Source: Streptomyces sp. NRRL S-118
GTDB lineage: Bacteria > Actinomycetota > Actinomycetes > Streptomycetales > Streptomycetaceae
NCBI RefSeq assembly: GCF_000716335.1
Contig: NZ_JOBL01000160.1
Span: 1-54,607, forward strand
DNA: 54,607 nucleotides
Direction of reading: 5' to 3'
Made by a program: the position numbers and the translations under genes. The notes under the pieces were generated by a model. It worked only from the letters and a program-made list of their open reading frames with translations, ran no database searches and was not told the origin of the DNA. Shown here piece by piece: positions 36,485 to 47,004 of this stretch (within the stretch, counting starts at the first letter, position 1; every line of letters begins with the position of its first letter).

Positions 36485-36940
36485 CAGAGCGGCCAGTTCG
36501 GCACGCTGCGCCCGGGACAGCTCCCCGAGGATGGCCCGCTCCTGGGCCAGCAGCCCCGCCAGGGCCTGATCGGCGCGGTCACGCCCCTCGGGCGTCAGCC
36601 GCACCAGCACACCGCGCCGGTCGCTGGGGTCGGGCAGCCGCTCGACGAGGCCCTTCTTGGCGAGCCGGTCGATGCGGTTGGTCATGGTGCCGGAGGTGAC
36701 CAGGGTCTGCGTGAGCAACTGGCCGGGGGAGAGCTGGTACGGTGCCCCGGCACGGCGCAGTGACGTGAGCACGTCGAACTCCCACGGCTCCAGGTTGTGC
36801 TCGGAGAACGCGAGCCGGCGGGCGCGGTCGAGGTGGCGGGCCAGTCTGGACACGCGGCTGAGCACCTCGAGCGGTTCCACGTCGAGGTCGGGGCGCTCGC
36901 GGCGCCATGCAGCGACCAGTCGGTCGACCTCGTCCTCCAT
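36443..36940 (-). CDS. MarR family transcriptional regulator
   Basis: A 165-residue winged-helix regulator. The DNA-binding core reads EFDVLTSLRRAGAPYQLSPGQLLTQTLVTSGTMTNRIDRLAKKGLVERLPDPSDRRGVLVRLTPEG, with the MarR wing signature DRRGVLVRLT. There is no Cys in the N-terminal region, so OhrR-type redox sensing is unlikely. It starts at ATG 36940 and is divergent from a SAM methyltransferase gene, with a perfect 14-bp palindrome between them. The last 42 bp overlap the convergent response regulator gene. Confidence 0.92.
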   Translation of the reverse strand: MEDEVDRLVAAWRRERPDLDVEPLEVLSRVSRLARHLDRARRLAFSEHNLEPWEFDVLTSLRRAGAPYQLSPGQLLTQTLVTSGTMTNRIDRLAKKGLVERLPDPSDRRGVLVRLTPEGRDRADQALAGLLAQERAILGELSRAQRAELAALLRQLTAPFDNIPG

Positions 36941-36975
36941 GGCGATCAGTGTAGGCGATCTGTCGATGTGAAGTC

Positions 36976-36989
36976 TCTTGACGTCAAGA
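36976..36989. promoter_or_regulatory. MarR operator-like palindrome TCTTGACGTCAAGA
   Basis: A perfect 14-bp palindrome 36 bp upstream of the marR start in the divergent gap. TTGAC-type inverted repeats are typical of MarR sites, and the LTTGAC core would overlap a promoter. It probably controls both divergent genes. Confidence 0.6.
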
Positions 36990-37071
36990 AATATTCTGCT
37001 GGACCATTGGGCATGACGGGGCCGGGACCCTGTTCCGCTTCGGTACTCCGTTCCAGCAAGGGGGCTCGACC

Positions 37072-37929
37072 ATGCATTCCGCACCAACCTGGGATCCACA
37101 TCAGTACCTGCGCCACTCCCACCACCGCACCCGCCCGTTCACCGACCTGCTCCACCGCATCCCCGAACTGCCCGCGGCCGCCCTCGGCCGGCCCGCCCGA
37201 ATCGCCGACATCGGGTGTGGCCCCGGGAACGTCACCGCGCTGCTCGCCGACCGCTGGCCCGACGCGCACATCACCGGATTCGACCTGTCGCCCGAGATGC
37301 TGGAACAGGCCGAGAAGCACCACGCCGGCACCACGCCCGGCGGCGGCTGGCTCGACTTCCGGCCCGCCGACGCCGCGCACTGGGTCCCCGACGAGCCGTA
37401 CGACCTGATCGTCTCCAACGCCGCCCTGCAATGGGTGCCCAACCATCCCGAGTCCCTGCCCCTGTGGGTCGACGGCCTCGCCCCCGGCGGCACGCTCGCC
37501 TTCCAGGTCCCCGGCAACTTCACCTCGCCCAGCCACGCGCTCCTCGGCGAACTGTGCGAGAGCCCCCGGTGGCGCCACCGCGTCGGCGGCCAGGGCAGCC
37601 GCTTCGTCCACATCCTCGACCCCGCCGACTACCTCACCCGCCTCACCGACCTCGGCTGCGAGACCGACGCGTGGGAGACCGTCTACTCCCAGCTGCTCCA
37701 CGGCGAGGACCCCGTCCTCGACTGGGTCAAGGGCACCGCCCTGCGCCCCGTGCTCACCGCCCTGGAAGGCGACGACGAGGCCATCGCCGAGTTCCTCGCC
37801 CAATACCGCGACCTGCTCCGCAAGGCCTACCCGCCGGGCCCCCACGGCACGGTCTTCCCGTTCCGGAGGATCTTCGCCGTCGCCCGCAAGCCCGGCGGTC
37901 CGCGTATCCCGCACGCCCGGCTGCCGTGA
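37072..37929 (+). CDS. tam: Trans-aconitate 2-methyltransferase-like enzyme
   Basis: A 285-residue class-I SAM methyltransferase, probably methylating trans-aconitate, a by-product that inhibits the TCA cycle. SAM motif I is RIADIGCGPGNVTALLADRWP, with GFDLSPEMLEQA next and SNAALQWVPNHPESLPLW as the Tam-like signature. The N-terminal WDPHQYLRHSHHRTRPFTDLLHRI and C-terminal FPFRRIFAVARKP also fit Tam. Control by the divergent MarR is inferred from the shared palindrome. Confidence 0.88.
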   Translation: MHSAPTWDPHQYLRHSHHRTRPFTDLLHRIPELPAAALGRPARIADIGCGPGNVTALLADRWPDAHITGFDLSPEMLEQAEKHHAGTTPGGGWLDFRPADAAHWVPDEPYDLIVSNAALQWVPNHPESLPLWVDGLAPGGTLAFQVPGNFTSPSHALLGELCESPRWRHRVGGQGSRFVHILDPADYLTRLTDLGCETDAWETVYSQLLHGEDPVLDWVKGTALRPVLTALEGDDEAIAEFLAQYRDLLRKAYPPGPHGTVFPFRRIFAVARKPGGPRIPHARLP

Positions 37930-38034
37930 CCCGGCGGGCCGCGCGGACCGGTGCGCCGTGAGCCCGCCGGCCGGGGGACCGGGGGCCGCGATGACCGGGG
38001 CCGACCGCACCGGTCCGCCGGACGCCATGACGCA

Positions 38035-38062
38035 CCGGGGCGCCGCCCTCGCGGCGCCCCGG
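38035..38062. terminator. Convergent hairpin terminator
   Basis: An 11-bp perfect stem (CCGGGGCGCCG pairing with CGGCGCCCCGG) around CCCTCG, between the methyltransferase gene and the convergent TetR gene. The rest of the 150-bp gap is GC-rich and shows no gene. Confidence 0.78.
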
Positions 38063-38081
38063 CACACCAGGCCCCCGGCCC

Positions 38082-38759
38082 TCAGCTCTTGCGGTGACCT
38101 ATCAGACGCGGCTTGGGCTCCAGACCGTCCAGCCCGTGCCACGCCAGGTTCACCAGGTGCGCCGCCACCTCCGCCTTCTTGGGCTTGCGGGCGTCCAGCC
38201 ACCACTGGCCCGTCAGCGCCACCATCCCCACCAGCGCCTGCGCGTACAGCGGCGCCAGCTTCGGGTCGAAGCCCCGGGCCTTGAACTCCAGACCCAGGAT
38301 GTCCTCCACCTGCGTGGCGATGTCCGAGATCAGCGACGCGAACGTACCCGTCGACTGCGCCACCGGAGAGTCCCGCACCAGGATCCGGAAGCCGTCCGTG
38401 TACGTCTCGATGTAGTCCAGCAGCGCGAACGCCGCCTGCTCCAGCAGCTCCCGCGGATGCCCGGCCGTCAGCGCCCCGGTCACCATGTCGAGCAGCTGGC
38501 GCATCTCGCGGTCCACGACGACCGCGTACAGCCCCTCCTTGCCGCCGAAGTGCTCGTACACCACCGGCTTGGACACCCCTGCCTTCGCCGCGATCTCCTC
38601 CACCGACGTGCCCTCGAACCCCCGCTCGGCGAAGAGCGTGCGACCGATGTCGAGCAGCTGCTGCCGACGCTCGGCGCCCGTCATCCGGACCCGGCGCCCC
38701 CGCCTGGGTTTATCGGTACCACTCGTGCCACTGCCGTCGATCGCCACACTGTCCATCAT
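38082..38759 (-). CDS. TetR/AcrR family regulator coupled to the desaturase gene
   Basis: A 225-residue TetR regulator. The HTH is GTSVEEIAAKAGVSKPVVYEHFGGKEGLYA (about residues 48-77), preceded by a basic RRGRRVRMTGAERRQQLL segment. The C-terminal domain contains QWWLDARKPKKAEVAAHLVNLAWHGLDGL, a pattern typical of actinobacterial lipid-metabolism TetRs. Its ATG overlaps the stop of the desaturase gene (ATGA), so regulator and enzyme are made in coupled fashion. This suggests feedback control of unsaturated fatty acid synthesis (inference). Confidence 0.92.
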   Translation of the reverse strand: MMDSVAIDGSGTSGTDKPRRGRRVRMTGAERRQQLLDIGRTLFAERGFEGTSVEEIAAKAGVSKPVVYEHFGGKEGLYAVVVDREMRQLLDMVTGALTAGHPRELLEQAAFALLDYIETYTDGFRILVRDSPVAQSTGTFASLISDIATQVEDILGLEFKARGFDPKLAPLYAQALVGMVALTGQWWLDARKPKKAEVAAHLVNLAWHGLDGLEPKPRLIGHRKS

Positions 38760-39742
38760 GCCGCGTTCGCGGCGCTGTCCTGGCGTCGGGCTTCGATACG
38801 GGACGCGCTCGGCCAGCGCACGTCGTACGCCCAGCCCAGCTTCTCGAACCAGCGGATCAGCCGCGCACTGGAGTCGATCTGCCCCCGCATCACCCCGTGC
38901 CGCGCGGACGTCGGGTCCGCGTGGTGCAGGTTGTGCCACGACTCACCGCACGACAGCACCGCCAGCCACCACACGTTCCCCGAGCGGTCCCGCGACTTGA
39001 ACGGCCGCTTGCCCACCGCGTGACAGATCGAGTTGATCGACCAGGTCACGTGGTGCAGCAGCGCCACGCGCACCAGCGAGCCCCAGAAGAACGCCGTGAA
39101 CGCGCCCCACCACGACATGGTGACCAGCCCGCCGACCAGCGGCGGAATGGCCAGCGACACGATCGTCCACAGCACGAACTGGCGCGACACCGCCCGGATC
39201 GCCGGGTCCTTGATCAGATCGGGCGCGTACTTGTGCTGCGGCGTCTGCTCCTCGTCGAACATCCACCCGATGTGCGCCCACCACAGGCCCTTCATCAGCG
39301 CCGGCACGGTCTCACCGAACCGCCACGGCGAATGCGGGTCCCCCTCCGCGTCCGAGAACCTGTGGTGCTTGCGGTGATCCGCCACCCACCGCACCAGCGG
39401 ACCCTCCACCGCCAGCGACCCCATGACCGCCAGCGCGATCCGCAGCGGGCGCTTCGCCTTGAAGGAACCGTGCGTGAAGTAGCGGTGGAAACCGATCGTG
39501 ATGCCGTGGCAGCCGATGTAGTACATGGCCACCAGCAGGCCCAGGTCCAGCCAGCTCACCCCCCAGCCCCAGGCCAGCGGCACCGCCGCGATCAGGGCGA
39601 GGAACGGCACGGTGATGAACAGCAGCAGCGTGATCTGCTCGATCGAGCGCTTGCTGTCGCCGCCCAGCGTGGCGGAAGGGAGGTCGGAGGCGGCAGCGGT
39701 GGCCGGCTCCGCGGTGTGGAGCACGTCGGGGCTTGTTGTCAT
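38756..39742 (-). CDS. Fatty acid (acyl-CoA/acyl-lipid delta-9) desaturase
   Basis: A 328-residue integral membrane di-iron desaturase. The three histidine boxes are HRYFTH, HRKHH and HNLHHAD, with hydrophobic segments placed as usual ([22 protein letters not shown], then pairs of helices). It introduces a double bond into long acyl chains and helps adjust membrane fluidity. The ATG at 39742 gives [13 protein letters not shown]. The gene is followed by its overlapping TetR partner, and its promoter carries two tandem TACG-N4-CGTA dyads. Confidence 0.94.
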   Translation of the reverse strand: MTTSPDVLHTAEPATAAASDLPSATLGGDSKRSIEQITLLLFITVPFLALIAAVPLAWGWGVSWLDLGLLVAMYYIGCHGITIGFHRYFTHGSFKAKRPLRIALAVMGSLAVEGPLVRWVADHRKHHRFSDAEGDPHSPWRFGETVPALMKGLWWAHIGWMFDEEQTPQHKYAPDLIKDPAIRAVSRQFVLWTIVSLAIPPLVGGLVTMSWWGAFTAFFWGSLVRVALLHHVTWSINSICHAVGKRPFKSRDRSGNVWWLAVLSCGESWHNLHHADPTSARHGVMRGQIDSSARLIRWFEKLGWAYDVRWPSASRIEARRQDSAANAA

Positions 39743-39790
39743 GGGGTCCCCTGGGGGGTGAGGGATACAACGGAAGCCGAGGCCGGTCCC

Positions 39791-39817
39791 TACGGTCCCG
39801 TAACCTACGGCGACGTA
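39791..39817. promoter_or_regulatory. Tandem dyads TACG-N4-CGTA in the desaturase promoter
   Basis: TACGGTCCCGTA (39791-39802) and TACGGCGACGTA (39806-39817) share the half-site TACG/CGTA with four central bases and are 15 bp apart. They lie 49-75 bp upstream of the desaturase start. They are good candidates for the operator of the co-transcribed TetR (inference). Confidence 0.55.
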
Positions 39818-39826
39818 AGTATGGCA

Positions 39827-39840
39827 GCGCACACGTGCGC
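39827..39840. promoter_or_regulatory. GCGCAC-AC-GTGCGC inverted repeat
   Basis: A perfect 6-bp-arm palindrome in the desaturase/ppc divergent gap, just beyond the tandem TACG dyads. It could be a second regulator site or part of the ppc promoter region. Confidence 0.3.
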
Positions 39841-39963
39841 GGCAAGAGGGCCGCGGAACGCGCCGCGTCCGGACACACCTATCCTTGGTGGCGTCGGACA
39901 GCGCGGTCCGCCAGCTTTCAGTACCCCTCCAGACGTGCTCAAACACTGCAAGGAGCCGCACCT

Positions 39964-42693
<2,730 letters not shown>

Positions 42694-42740
42694 CGGCCGC
42701 GCGGCCGCGCACGCCCGCGCGGCCGGGACGTACGGAAACA

Positions 42741-42776
42741 GAAGGGGGCGCCCGGTTCTCACCGGGCGCCCCCTTC
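42741..42776. terminator. Bidirectional terminator between ppc and the LAETG protein gene
   Basis: A perfect 16-bp stem (GAAGGGGGCGCCCGGT and its complement) around a TCTC loop, placed between two convergent genes. It is the cleanest terminator in the window. Confidence 0.9.
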
Positions 42777-42791
42777 GTCATGCTGCCGGGG

Positions 42792-43547
42792 TCAGCGCTT
42801 CCCGGCCCGGCCCAGACGGGCCACCAGGTAGCCGCCGCCCGCGACCAGCGCGGCCGCGACACCGGCCAGGATGCCGACGGGCGCACCACTGCCGGTCTCG
42901 GCGAGGTCGCCGTCCGGCGAAGCCGGACCGGCGGAGGGGGAAGTGGCCGCCGGTGCAGCGTCGGCGGGAGCGGACGGCCGGCCGCCCGGCTCCGCGGCGG
43001 GCTCCTCTCCCGGCTTCTGGCCCGGCTTCCCGCCGGGTCCCTCACCGGGCTTCCCGCCCGGCCCGCCGCCGGGCTCCGGCTCCTGCGGCTGCTCGTCCTC
43101 GCAGTCGGTCCAGAAGACCTTGTGCTTGGCGCGGCCGTTCTCGCCGTCGAAGTTCCAGAACAGCTTGTAGTGCCCGTCCGGCAGGGACAGCTCCCCGGTG
43201 CGGGCGTGACCGGAGCCGTCGAGCGCCAGCGAACCGGACTTCACCGTTTCGCCCTTGACGCCGGCGGACGGCGCCCAGGCCTCGATGTGCCAGTCCACCT
43301 GCTGGCCGCCGTCGAACCCGAAGGCGTCCAGGTAGAAGGTGCAGACGTGCGGCTCGTTCTTCCGGAGTTCCTCACCGGTCGAGGCGTCATGGATCTTGAC
43401 CGTACCGTTGTCGCCTCCGGTCGCGGAGGCGGGCGGGGCGAGCACCAGCGAGCAGGCCGCAGCCGCCACCAGTACGCCCGGGAAAGCAGAAGTGCGCATG
43501 GGAAGTCCAACGAGAGAGGGAGGCTGTGGGGGGCGGCTCAGCTTCAT
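42792..43547 (-). CDS. LAETG-anchored cell-surface protein (sortase E-type substrate)
   Basis: A 251-residue exported protein: signal peptide (hydrophobic VLVAAAACSLVLAPPASA, cut after ASA), a small globular domain of about 110 residues with two Cys (HVCTFYLDAFGF and WTDCEDE), a Pro/Gly/Lys-rich spacer (repeats of GGxPGxKPGE), then LAETG, a helix (GILAGVAAALVAGGGYLVA) and a basic tail (RLGRAGKR), a complete sortase sorting signal. The ATG at 43547 has GGAG well spaced and gives a long n-region; an ATG at 43499 gives a more ordinary signal peptide. The ligand or role is unknown. Confidence 0.87.
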   Translation of the reverse strand: MKLSRPPQPPSLVGLPMRTSAFPGVLVAAAACSLVLAPPASATGGDNGTVKIHDASTGEELRKNEPHVCTFYLDAFGFDGGQQVDWHIEAWAPSAGVKGETVKSGSLALDGSGHARTGELSLPDGHYKLFWNFDGENGRAKHKVFWTDCEDEQPQEPEPGGGPGGKPGEGPGGKPGQKPGEEPAAEPGGRPSAPADAAPAATSPSAGPASPDGDLAETGSGAPVGILAGVAAALVAGGGYLVARLGRAGKR

Positions 43548-43676
43548 GTGAGCTCCGCCACCCCGTCAAGGCACCGCGCGCCTCATCCGTACCAAGCACT
43601 GCCGCTTGCCCCAATGGTCCCCGTAACGATTGGGTGAATGATCGATTCCGTTTACCGGGCCCGCACACACCCGCAC

Positions 43677-43790
43677 CGGATCAGCCCCTCTTCCCCGCCG
43701 GATCCGCACCGGCCGGCCACCGGATCCGCCTGTCACGCCTGGATCCGCGCCCTTCACGCCCCGGATCCGCGCCTCTCCGCACCGGATCCG
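43677..43790. repeat. Six phased copies of CGGATCCG (one imperfect)
   Basis: The octamer recurs at about 43677 (CGGATCAG), 43699, 43721, 43740 (first base T), 43762 and 43783, with steps of 22, 22, 19, 22 and 21 bp, close to two helical turns. It lies in the 274-bp gap between the LAETG gene and the next gene. No convincing coding sequence is present here. Confidence 0.7.
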
Positions 43791-43821
43791 TGCCTCCCCC
43801 GCACCCCTCGCCCCACCGGCC

Positions 43822-44289
43822 TCACAACGCGAAGAACGTCCCCACCAGCAGCACACCACCCACCGCCGCCGACGCCCACGCCAGCCTCGGCCACCGCAAC
43901 CCGCCGCCTATCACCAGCGCCGCCAGCAGCAGCGCACCACCCAACGGCAGCCACGCGTGCAGACCACCCGCCCACCCCGTACGCACCAGCTCCGACGTGT
44001 CCGGCTTCACCACCACCGGATAACGCCCACCCCGCTCCACCGCCACCGAATGCGCGATCCTCATGTCGGTCCGCACCCCCGCCGGACCGTCCGGGTCGTA
44101 CCGGCCCGTGCACACCTCCGCCGCACAGCCGGTGACCGTCAGCACACCGTGCTCACGCCCCTTCGGCAACAGGACGTGCTGCGCCGTGCCCCACGAGGCC
44201 CACACCCCCGCCACCACCAGCAGCAGCGCCACCACACCCATGGCGGCGTTCCGGGCATACGGGAGCGCTGAAGTCCGCTTCTTGCTCAT
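43822..44289 (-). CDS. Small membrane protein of unknown function
   Basis: A 155-residue protein with an N-terminal helix (AAMGVVALLLVVAGVWASWGTAQHVLL), an extracytoplasmic stretch of about 65 residues with one Cys pair (TGCAAEVCTGRYDP), and two C-terminal helices (LPLGGALLLAALVIGG and WASAAVGGVLLVGTFFAL). The Cys pair probably forms a disulfide. The layout resembles DUF3592-like Streptomyces proteins, but I do not recognise it securely. It lies 54 bp upstream of nothing else in its own direction; pth behind it runs the same way and ends in a hairpin before it. Confidence 0.7.
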   Translation of the reverse strand: MSKKRTSALPYARNAAMGVVALLLVVAGVWASWGTAQHVLLPKGREHGVLTVTGCAAEVCTGRYDPDGPAGVRTDMRIAHSVAVERGGRYPVVVKPDTSELVRTGWAGGLHAWLPLGGALLLAALVIGGGLRWPRLAWASAAVGGVLLVGTFFAL

Positions 44290-44304
44290 GGGGCGCGATC
44301 CTCA

Positions 44305-44331
44305 GGGATATGACCGCACCCGGTCAATCCC
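44305..44331 (-). terminator. Candidate pth terminator
   Basis: An interrupted stem, GGGAT-AT-GACCG with CGGTC-A-ATCCC, around a CACC loop, 13 bp past the pth stop codon. Confidence 0.5.
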
Positions 44332-44343
44332 GCTCGCCCCGCG

Positions 44344-44940
44344 TCACGTGTTGTACGCGGACTGCGCCCGCTCCAGCCCCTCGATCACCAGACACTCCAC
44401 CGCGTCCGCCGCACGGTCCACGAAGTAGTCCAGCTCCTTGCGCTCACCCGACGAGAAGTCCTTCAGCACGAAGTCCGCCACCTGCATCCGCCCCGGCGGA
44501 CGCCCGATCCCGAACCGCAGCCGGTGGTACTCCGGACCCATCGCCTTCGTCATCGACTTCAGACCGTTGTGGCCGTTGTCCCCGCCACCCAGCTTCAGCC
44601 GCAGCGTCCCGTACTCGATGTCCAGCTCGTCGTGCACCGCCACGACATGCGCCGTCGGCACCTTGTAGAAATCCCGCAGCGCCGTCACCGGACCGCCCGA
44701 CAGATTCATGTACGACATCGGCTTCGCCAGGATCACCCGCCGGTTCCCCGGCCCCGGCGGACCGATCCGGCCCTCCACCACCTGCGCCTGCGCCTTCTGC
44801 GCACGCTTGAACTTCCCCCCGACCCGCTCCGCGAGGAGATCGGCCACCATGAACCCGACGTTGTGCCGGTTCCCGGCGTACTCCGGCCCCGGGTTGCCCA
44901 AACCCACGATCAGCCAGGGCGCGCTGGCATCCGTCGTCAT
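44344..44940 (-). CDS. pth: Peptidyl-tRNA hydrolase
   Basis: A 198-residue essential enzyme that recycles tRNA from drop-off peptidyl-t[29 protein letters not shown] contains the catalytic His, and [42 protein letters not shown] and [11 protein letters not shown] are the other family blocks. I chose the ATG at 44940 after GAGGAG/GAGGAC; the frame is open further upstream without similarity. It lies downstream of rplY in the order prs-rplY-pth common in actinobacteria. Confidence 0.96.
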   Translation of the reverse strand: MTTDASAPWLIVGLGNPGPEYAGNRHNVGFMVADLLAERVGGKFKRAQKAQAQVVEGRIGPPGPGNRRVILAKPMSYMNLSGGPVTALRDFYKVPTAHVVAVHDELDIEYGTLRLKLGGGDNGHNGLKSMTKAMGPEYHRLRFGIGRPPGRMQVADFVLKDFSSGERKELDYFVDRAADAVECLVIEGLERAQSAYNT

Positions 44941-44984
44941 GTCCTCAGTCTCCTCGTACCCGTCATCCGGAGCGAACAGCGAAA

Positions 44985-45014
44985 CGGGGCGGCGGGCCGC
45001 AGCCCACCACCCCG
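44985..45014 (-). terminator. Possible hairpin between rplY and pth
   Basis: CGGGGCGGCGGGC and GCCCACCACCCCG pair with two C-A mismatches around CGCA. It may attenuate rplY read-through into pth. Confidence 0.4.
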
Positions 45015-45034
45015 TGTCCGGCTCAGCCGGTGGC

Positions 45035-45631
45035 TCAGGCCTCGGCGGCCTCGTCGCCCGCCTCGGCACCCTCGGCAGCCGGCTCCTCGGCCTGCGCGGC
45101 CAGGACCTGCAGCACGACGGCGTCCTCCTCGACGGCCAGCGTCACGCCCTTGGGCAGGGTGATGTCCTTCGCCAGGACGGAGGCACCGGCCTCCAGGCCC
45201 TCGACGGAGACCGTCACGGCCTCGGGGATGTGGGTGGCCTCGGCCTCGACCGGCAGCGCGTTCAGGACGTGCTCCAGCAGGTTGCCGCCCGGGGCAAGCT
45301 CACCCTCGGTCTGCACCGGGATCTCGACGTTGACCTTCTCGCCACGGGAGACGAGCAGCAGGTCGACGTGCTCCAGGAAGCCCTTCAGCGGGTCGCGCTG
45401 CACAGCCTTCGGGATCGCCAGCTCGCTGGTCTTGCCGTCGATGTCCAGGGAGATCAGGACGTTCGGCGTACGCAGCGCGAGCAGCAGGTCGTGACCCGGC
45501 AGCGTCAGGTGGACCGGGTCGGTGTTGTGGCCGTAGAGAACGCCGGGAACCTGGTTCGCGCGGCGGATGCGACGGGCGGCACCCTTACCGAACTCGGTAC
45601 GGGTCTGCGCGGTGATCTTCACCTCGGACAT
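45035..45631 (-). CDS. rplY: 50S ribosomal protein L25/general stress protein Ctc
   Basis: A 198-residue long-form L25 (CTC/TL5 type) that binds 5S rRNA. The N-terminal L25 domain is [31 protein letters not shown], and the C-terminal beta domain contains [21 protein letters not shown]; the tail is Ala/Glu-rich and acidic. The ATG at 45631 has GAGGAG 7 nt upstream. It lies between prs and pth on the same strand. Confidence 0.95.
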   Translation of the reverse strand: MSEVKITAQTRTEFGKGAARRIRRANQVPGVLYGHNTDPVHLTLPGHDLLLALRTPNVLISLDIDGKTSELAIPKAVQRDPLKGFLEHVDLLLVSRGEKVNVEIPVQTEGELAPGGNLLEHVLNALPVEAEATHIPEAVTVSVEGLEAGASVLAKDITLPKGVTLAVEEDAVVLQVLAAQAEEPAAEGAEAGDEAAEA

Positions 45632-45823
45632 GAGCACTCCTCGTATGTGACAGACGGGTCAACGGTCTGGGGGCGCCCCCTGCTCCGGAGGAGCTCGGGG
45701 AAGGTCACCCGGCCACGACTGGACTTGGCCTGCTACGAAGAGCGCGTCGATAACGGACCGCCGCACCTCACGGGTACGGCCTCCCTCGCCGAGCAACTGC
45801 ACCAGTCTAACCGAACGCGAGAG

Positions 45824-45852
45824 GCCGCCCCGACCCACGGTCGGAGCGGCCC
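45824..45852 (-). terminator. Candidate prs terminator
   Basis: A hairpin with GGCCGC and CCGACC paired to GGTCGG and GCGGCC, with one mismatch and a CAC loop, in the 286-bp gap between prs and rplY. The remainder of the gap contains the rplY leader and short direct repeats; I see no gene. Confidence 0.6.
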
Positions 45853-45864
45853 CTCGGACGCTGT

Positions 45865-45924
45865 GCGCTCAGCCCGGCCGAACGACTACGCGCTCAGCCC
45901 GGCCGAAGGCTCTGCGCTCAGCCC
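45865..45924. repeat. Direct repeats at the prs 3' end
   Basis: GCGCTCAGCCCGGCCGAA occurs at 45865-45882 and 45890-45907, with a third partial copy GCGCTCAGCCCTGC from 45914 that spans the prs stop codon. Steps are 25 and 24 bp. They look like duplications of the gene's last bases. Confidence 0.65.
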
Positions 45925-46895
45925 TGCTCCTCGAAGAGGCTCGTCACCGAACCGTCCTCGAACACCTCACGCACCGCACGCGCGATCGTCGGCGCGATCG
46001 ACAGCACCGTGATCTTGTCCAGCTCCAGCTCACCCGGCGTCGGCAGCGTGTTCGTCAGCACGAACTCGCTCACCTTCGAGTTCTTCAGCCGGTCCGCCGC
46101 CGGACCCGACAGGATGCCGTGCGTCGCCGTCACGATCACATCCTCCGCGCCGTGCGCGAACAGCGCCTCCGCGGCCGCGCAGATCGTGCCACCCGTGTCG
46201 ATCATGTCGTCGACCAGGACGCACACCCGGCCCTCGACCTCACCGACCACCTCGTGCACCGTCACCTGATTGGCGACGTCCTTGTCACGGCGCTTGTGCA
46301 CGATCGCCAGCGGCGCGTCCAGCCGGTCGCACCAGCGGTCCGCCACCCGCACACGACCCGCGTCCGGGGACACGATCGTCAGCTTGTTCCGGTCGACCTT
46401 CGCGCCCACGTAGTCCGCCAGCACCGGCAGCGCCGACAGGTGGTCCACCGGGCCGTCGAAGAAGCCCTGGATCTGGTCCGTGTGCAGGTCCACCGTGAGG
46501 ATGCGGTCCGCACCCGAGCACTTCAGCAGGTCCGCGATCAGACGCGCCGAGATCGGCTCGCGCCCACGGTGCTTCTTGTCCTGCCGGGCATACCCGTACG
46601 ACGGGATGATCACGGTGATGCTCCGGGCCGAAGCCCGCTTCAGAGCATCGATCATGATCAACTGCTCCATGATCCACTTATTGATCGGCGCCGTGTGGCT
46701 CTGGATCAGAAAGCAGTCCGCCCCACGCGCCGACTCCTGGAAGCGGACGTAGATCTCACCATTGGCGAAGTCGAAAGCCTTGGTCGGCACCAGACCGACA
46801 CCCAGCTGATGTGCGACCTCCTCGGCCAGCTCGGGGTGGGCGCGGCCGGAGAAGAGCATCAGCTTCTTCTCGCCGGTCGTCTTGATCCCGGTCAC
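45918..46895 (-). CDS. prs: Ribose-phosphate pyrophosphokinase
   Basis: A 325-residue enzyme making PRPP from ribose-5-phosphate and ATP for nucleotide, His and Trp synthesis. Blocks visible are MLFSGRAHPELAEEVAHQLG, FANGEIYVRFQESARGAD, IIPSYGYARQDKKHRGREPISARL (catalytic loop), TVDLHTDQIQGFFDGPVDHL, and the PRPP loop VCVLVDDMIDTGGT. The GTG at 46895 gives TGIKTTGEKKLMLF. It follows glmU on the same strand with a 109-bp gap. Confidence 0.97.
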   Translation of the reverse strand: MTGIKTTGEKKLMLFSGRAHPELAEEVAHQLGVGLVPTKAFDFANGEIYVRFQESARGADCFLIQSHTAPINKWIMEQLIMIDALKRASARSITVIIPSYGYARQDKKHRGREPISARLIADLLKCSGADRILTVDLHTDQIQGFFDGPVDHLSALPVLADYVGAKVDRNKLTIVSPDAGRVRVADRWCDRLDAPLAIVHKRRDKDVANQVTVHEVVGEVEGRVCVLVDDMIDTGGTICAAAEALFAHGAEDVIVTATHGILSGPAADRLKNSKVSEFVLTNTLPTPGELELDKITVLSIAPTIARAVREVFEDGSVTSLFEEQG

Positions 46896-47004
46896 AGCAC
46901 TGTCTCCTCAGACGTGTTCCCTGGCCGCGAGCCACCATCGCGCGAACCAGCCGAATTTGTGTGCACGTATCACGGTACGCCGAGTTCGACGTACCTGTTT
47001 CCGG

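Noticed and set aside
43677..43790. CRISPR array
   Set aside because: Repeats are 8 bp with spacers of about 13 bp, far too short, and there are no cas genes.
43566..43859. Minus-strand open frame over the CGGATCCG array, giving GEARIRG/GADPVR-like repeats
   Set aside because: The peptide repeats only reflect the DNA repeat. It overlaps the downstream gene's end, has no good start context and shows no known motif.
44019..44021. Second TTA codon, in the 155-residue membrane protein gene
   Set aside because: The TTA trinucleotide is out of frame (codons read CGT TAT, Arg-Tyr).
45865..45924. Insertion-sequence ends at the prs 3' region
   Set aside because: The repeats are direct, 18 bp, adjacent, and flank no transposase.
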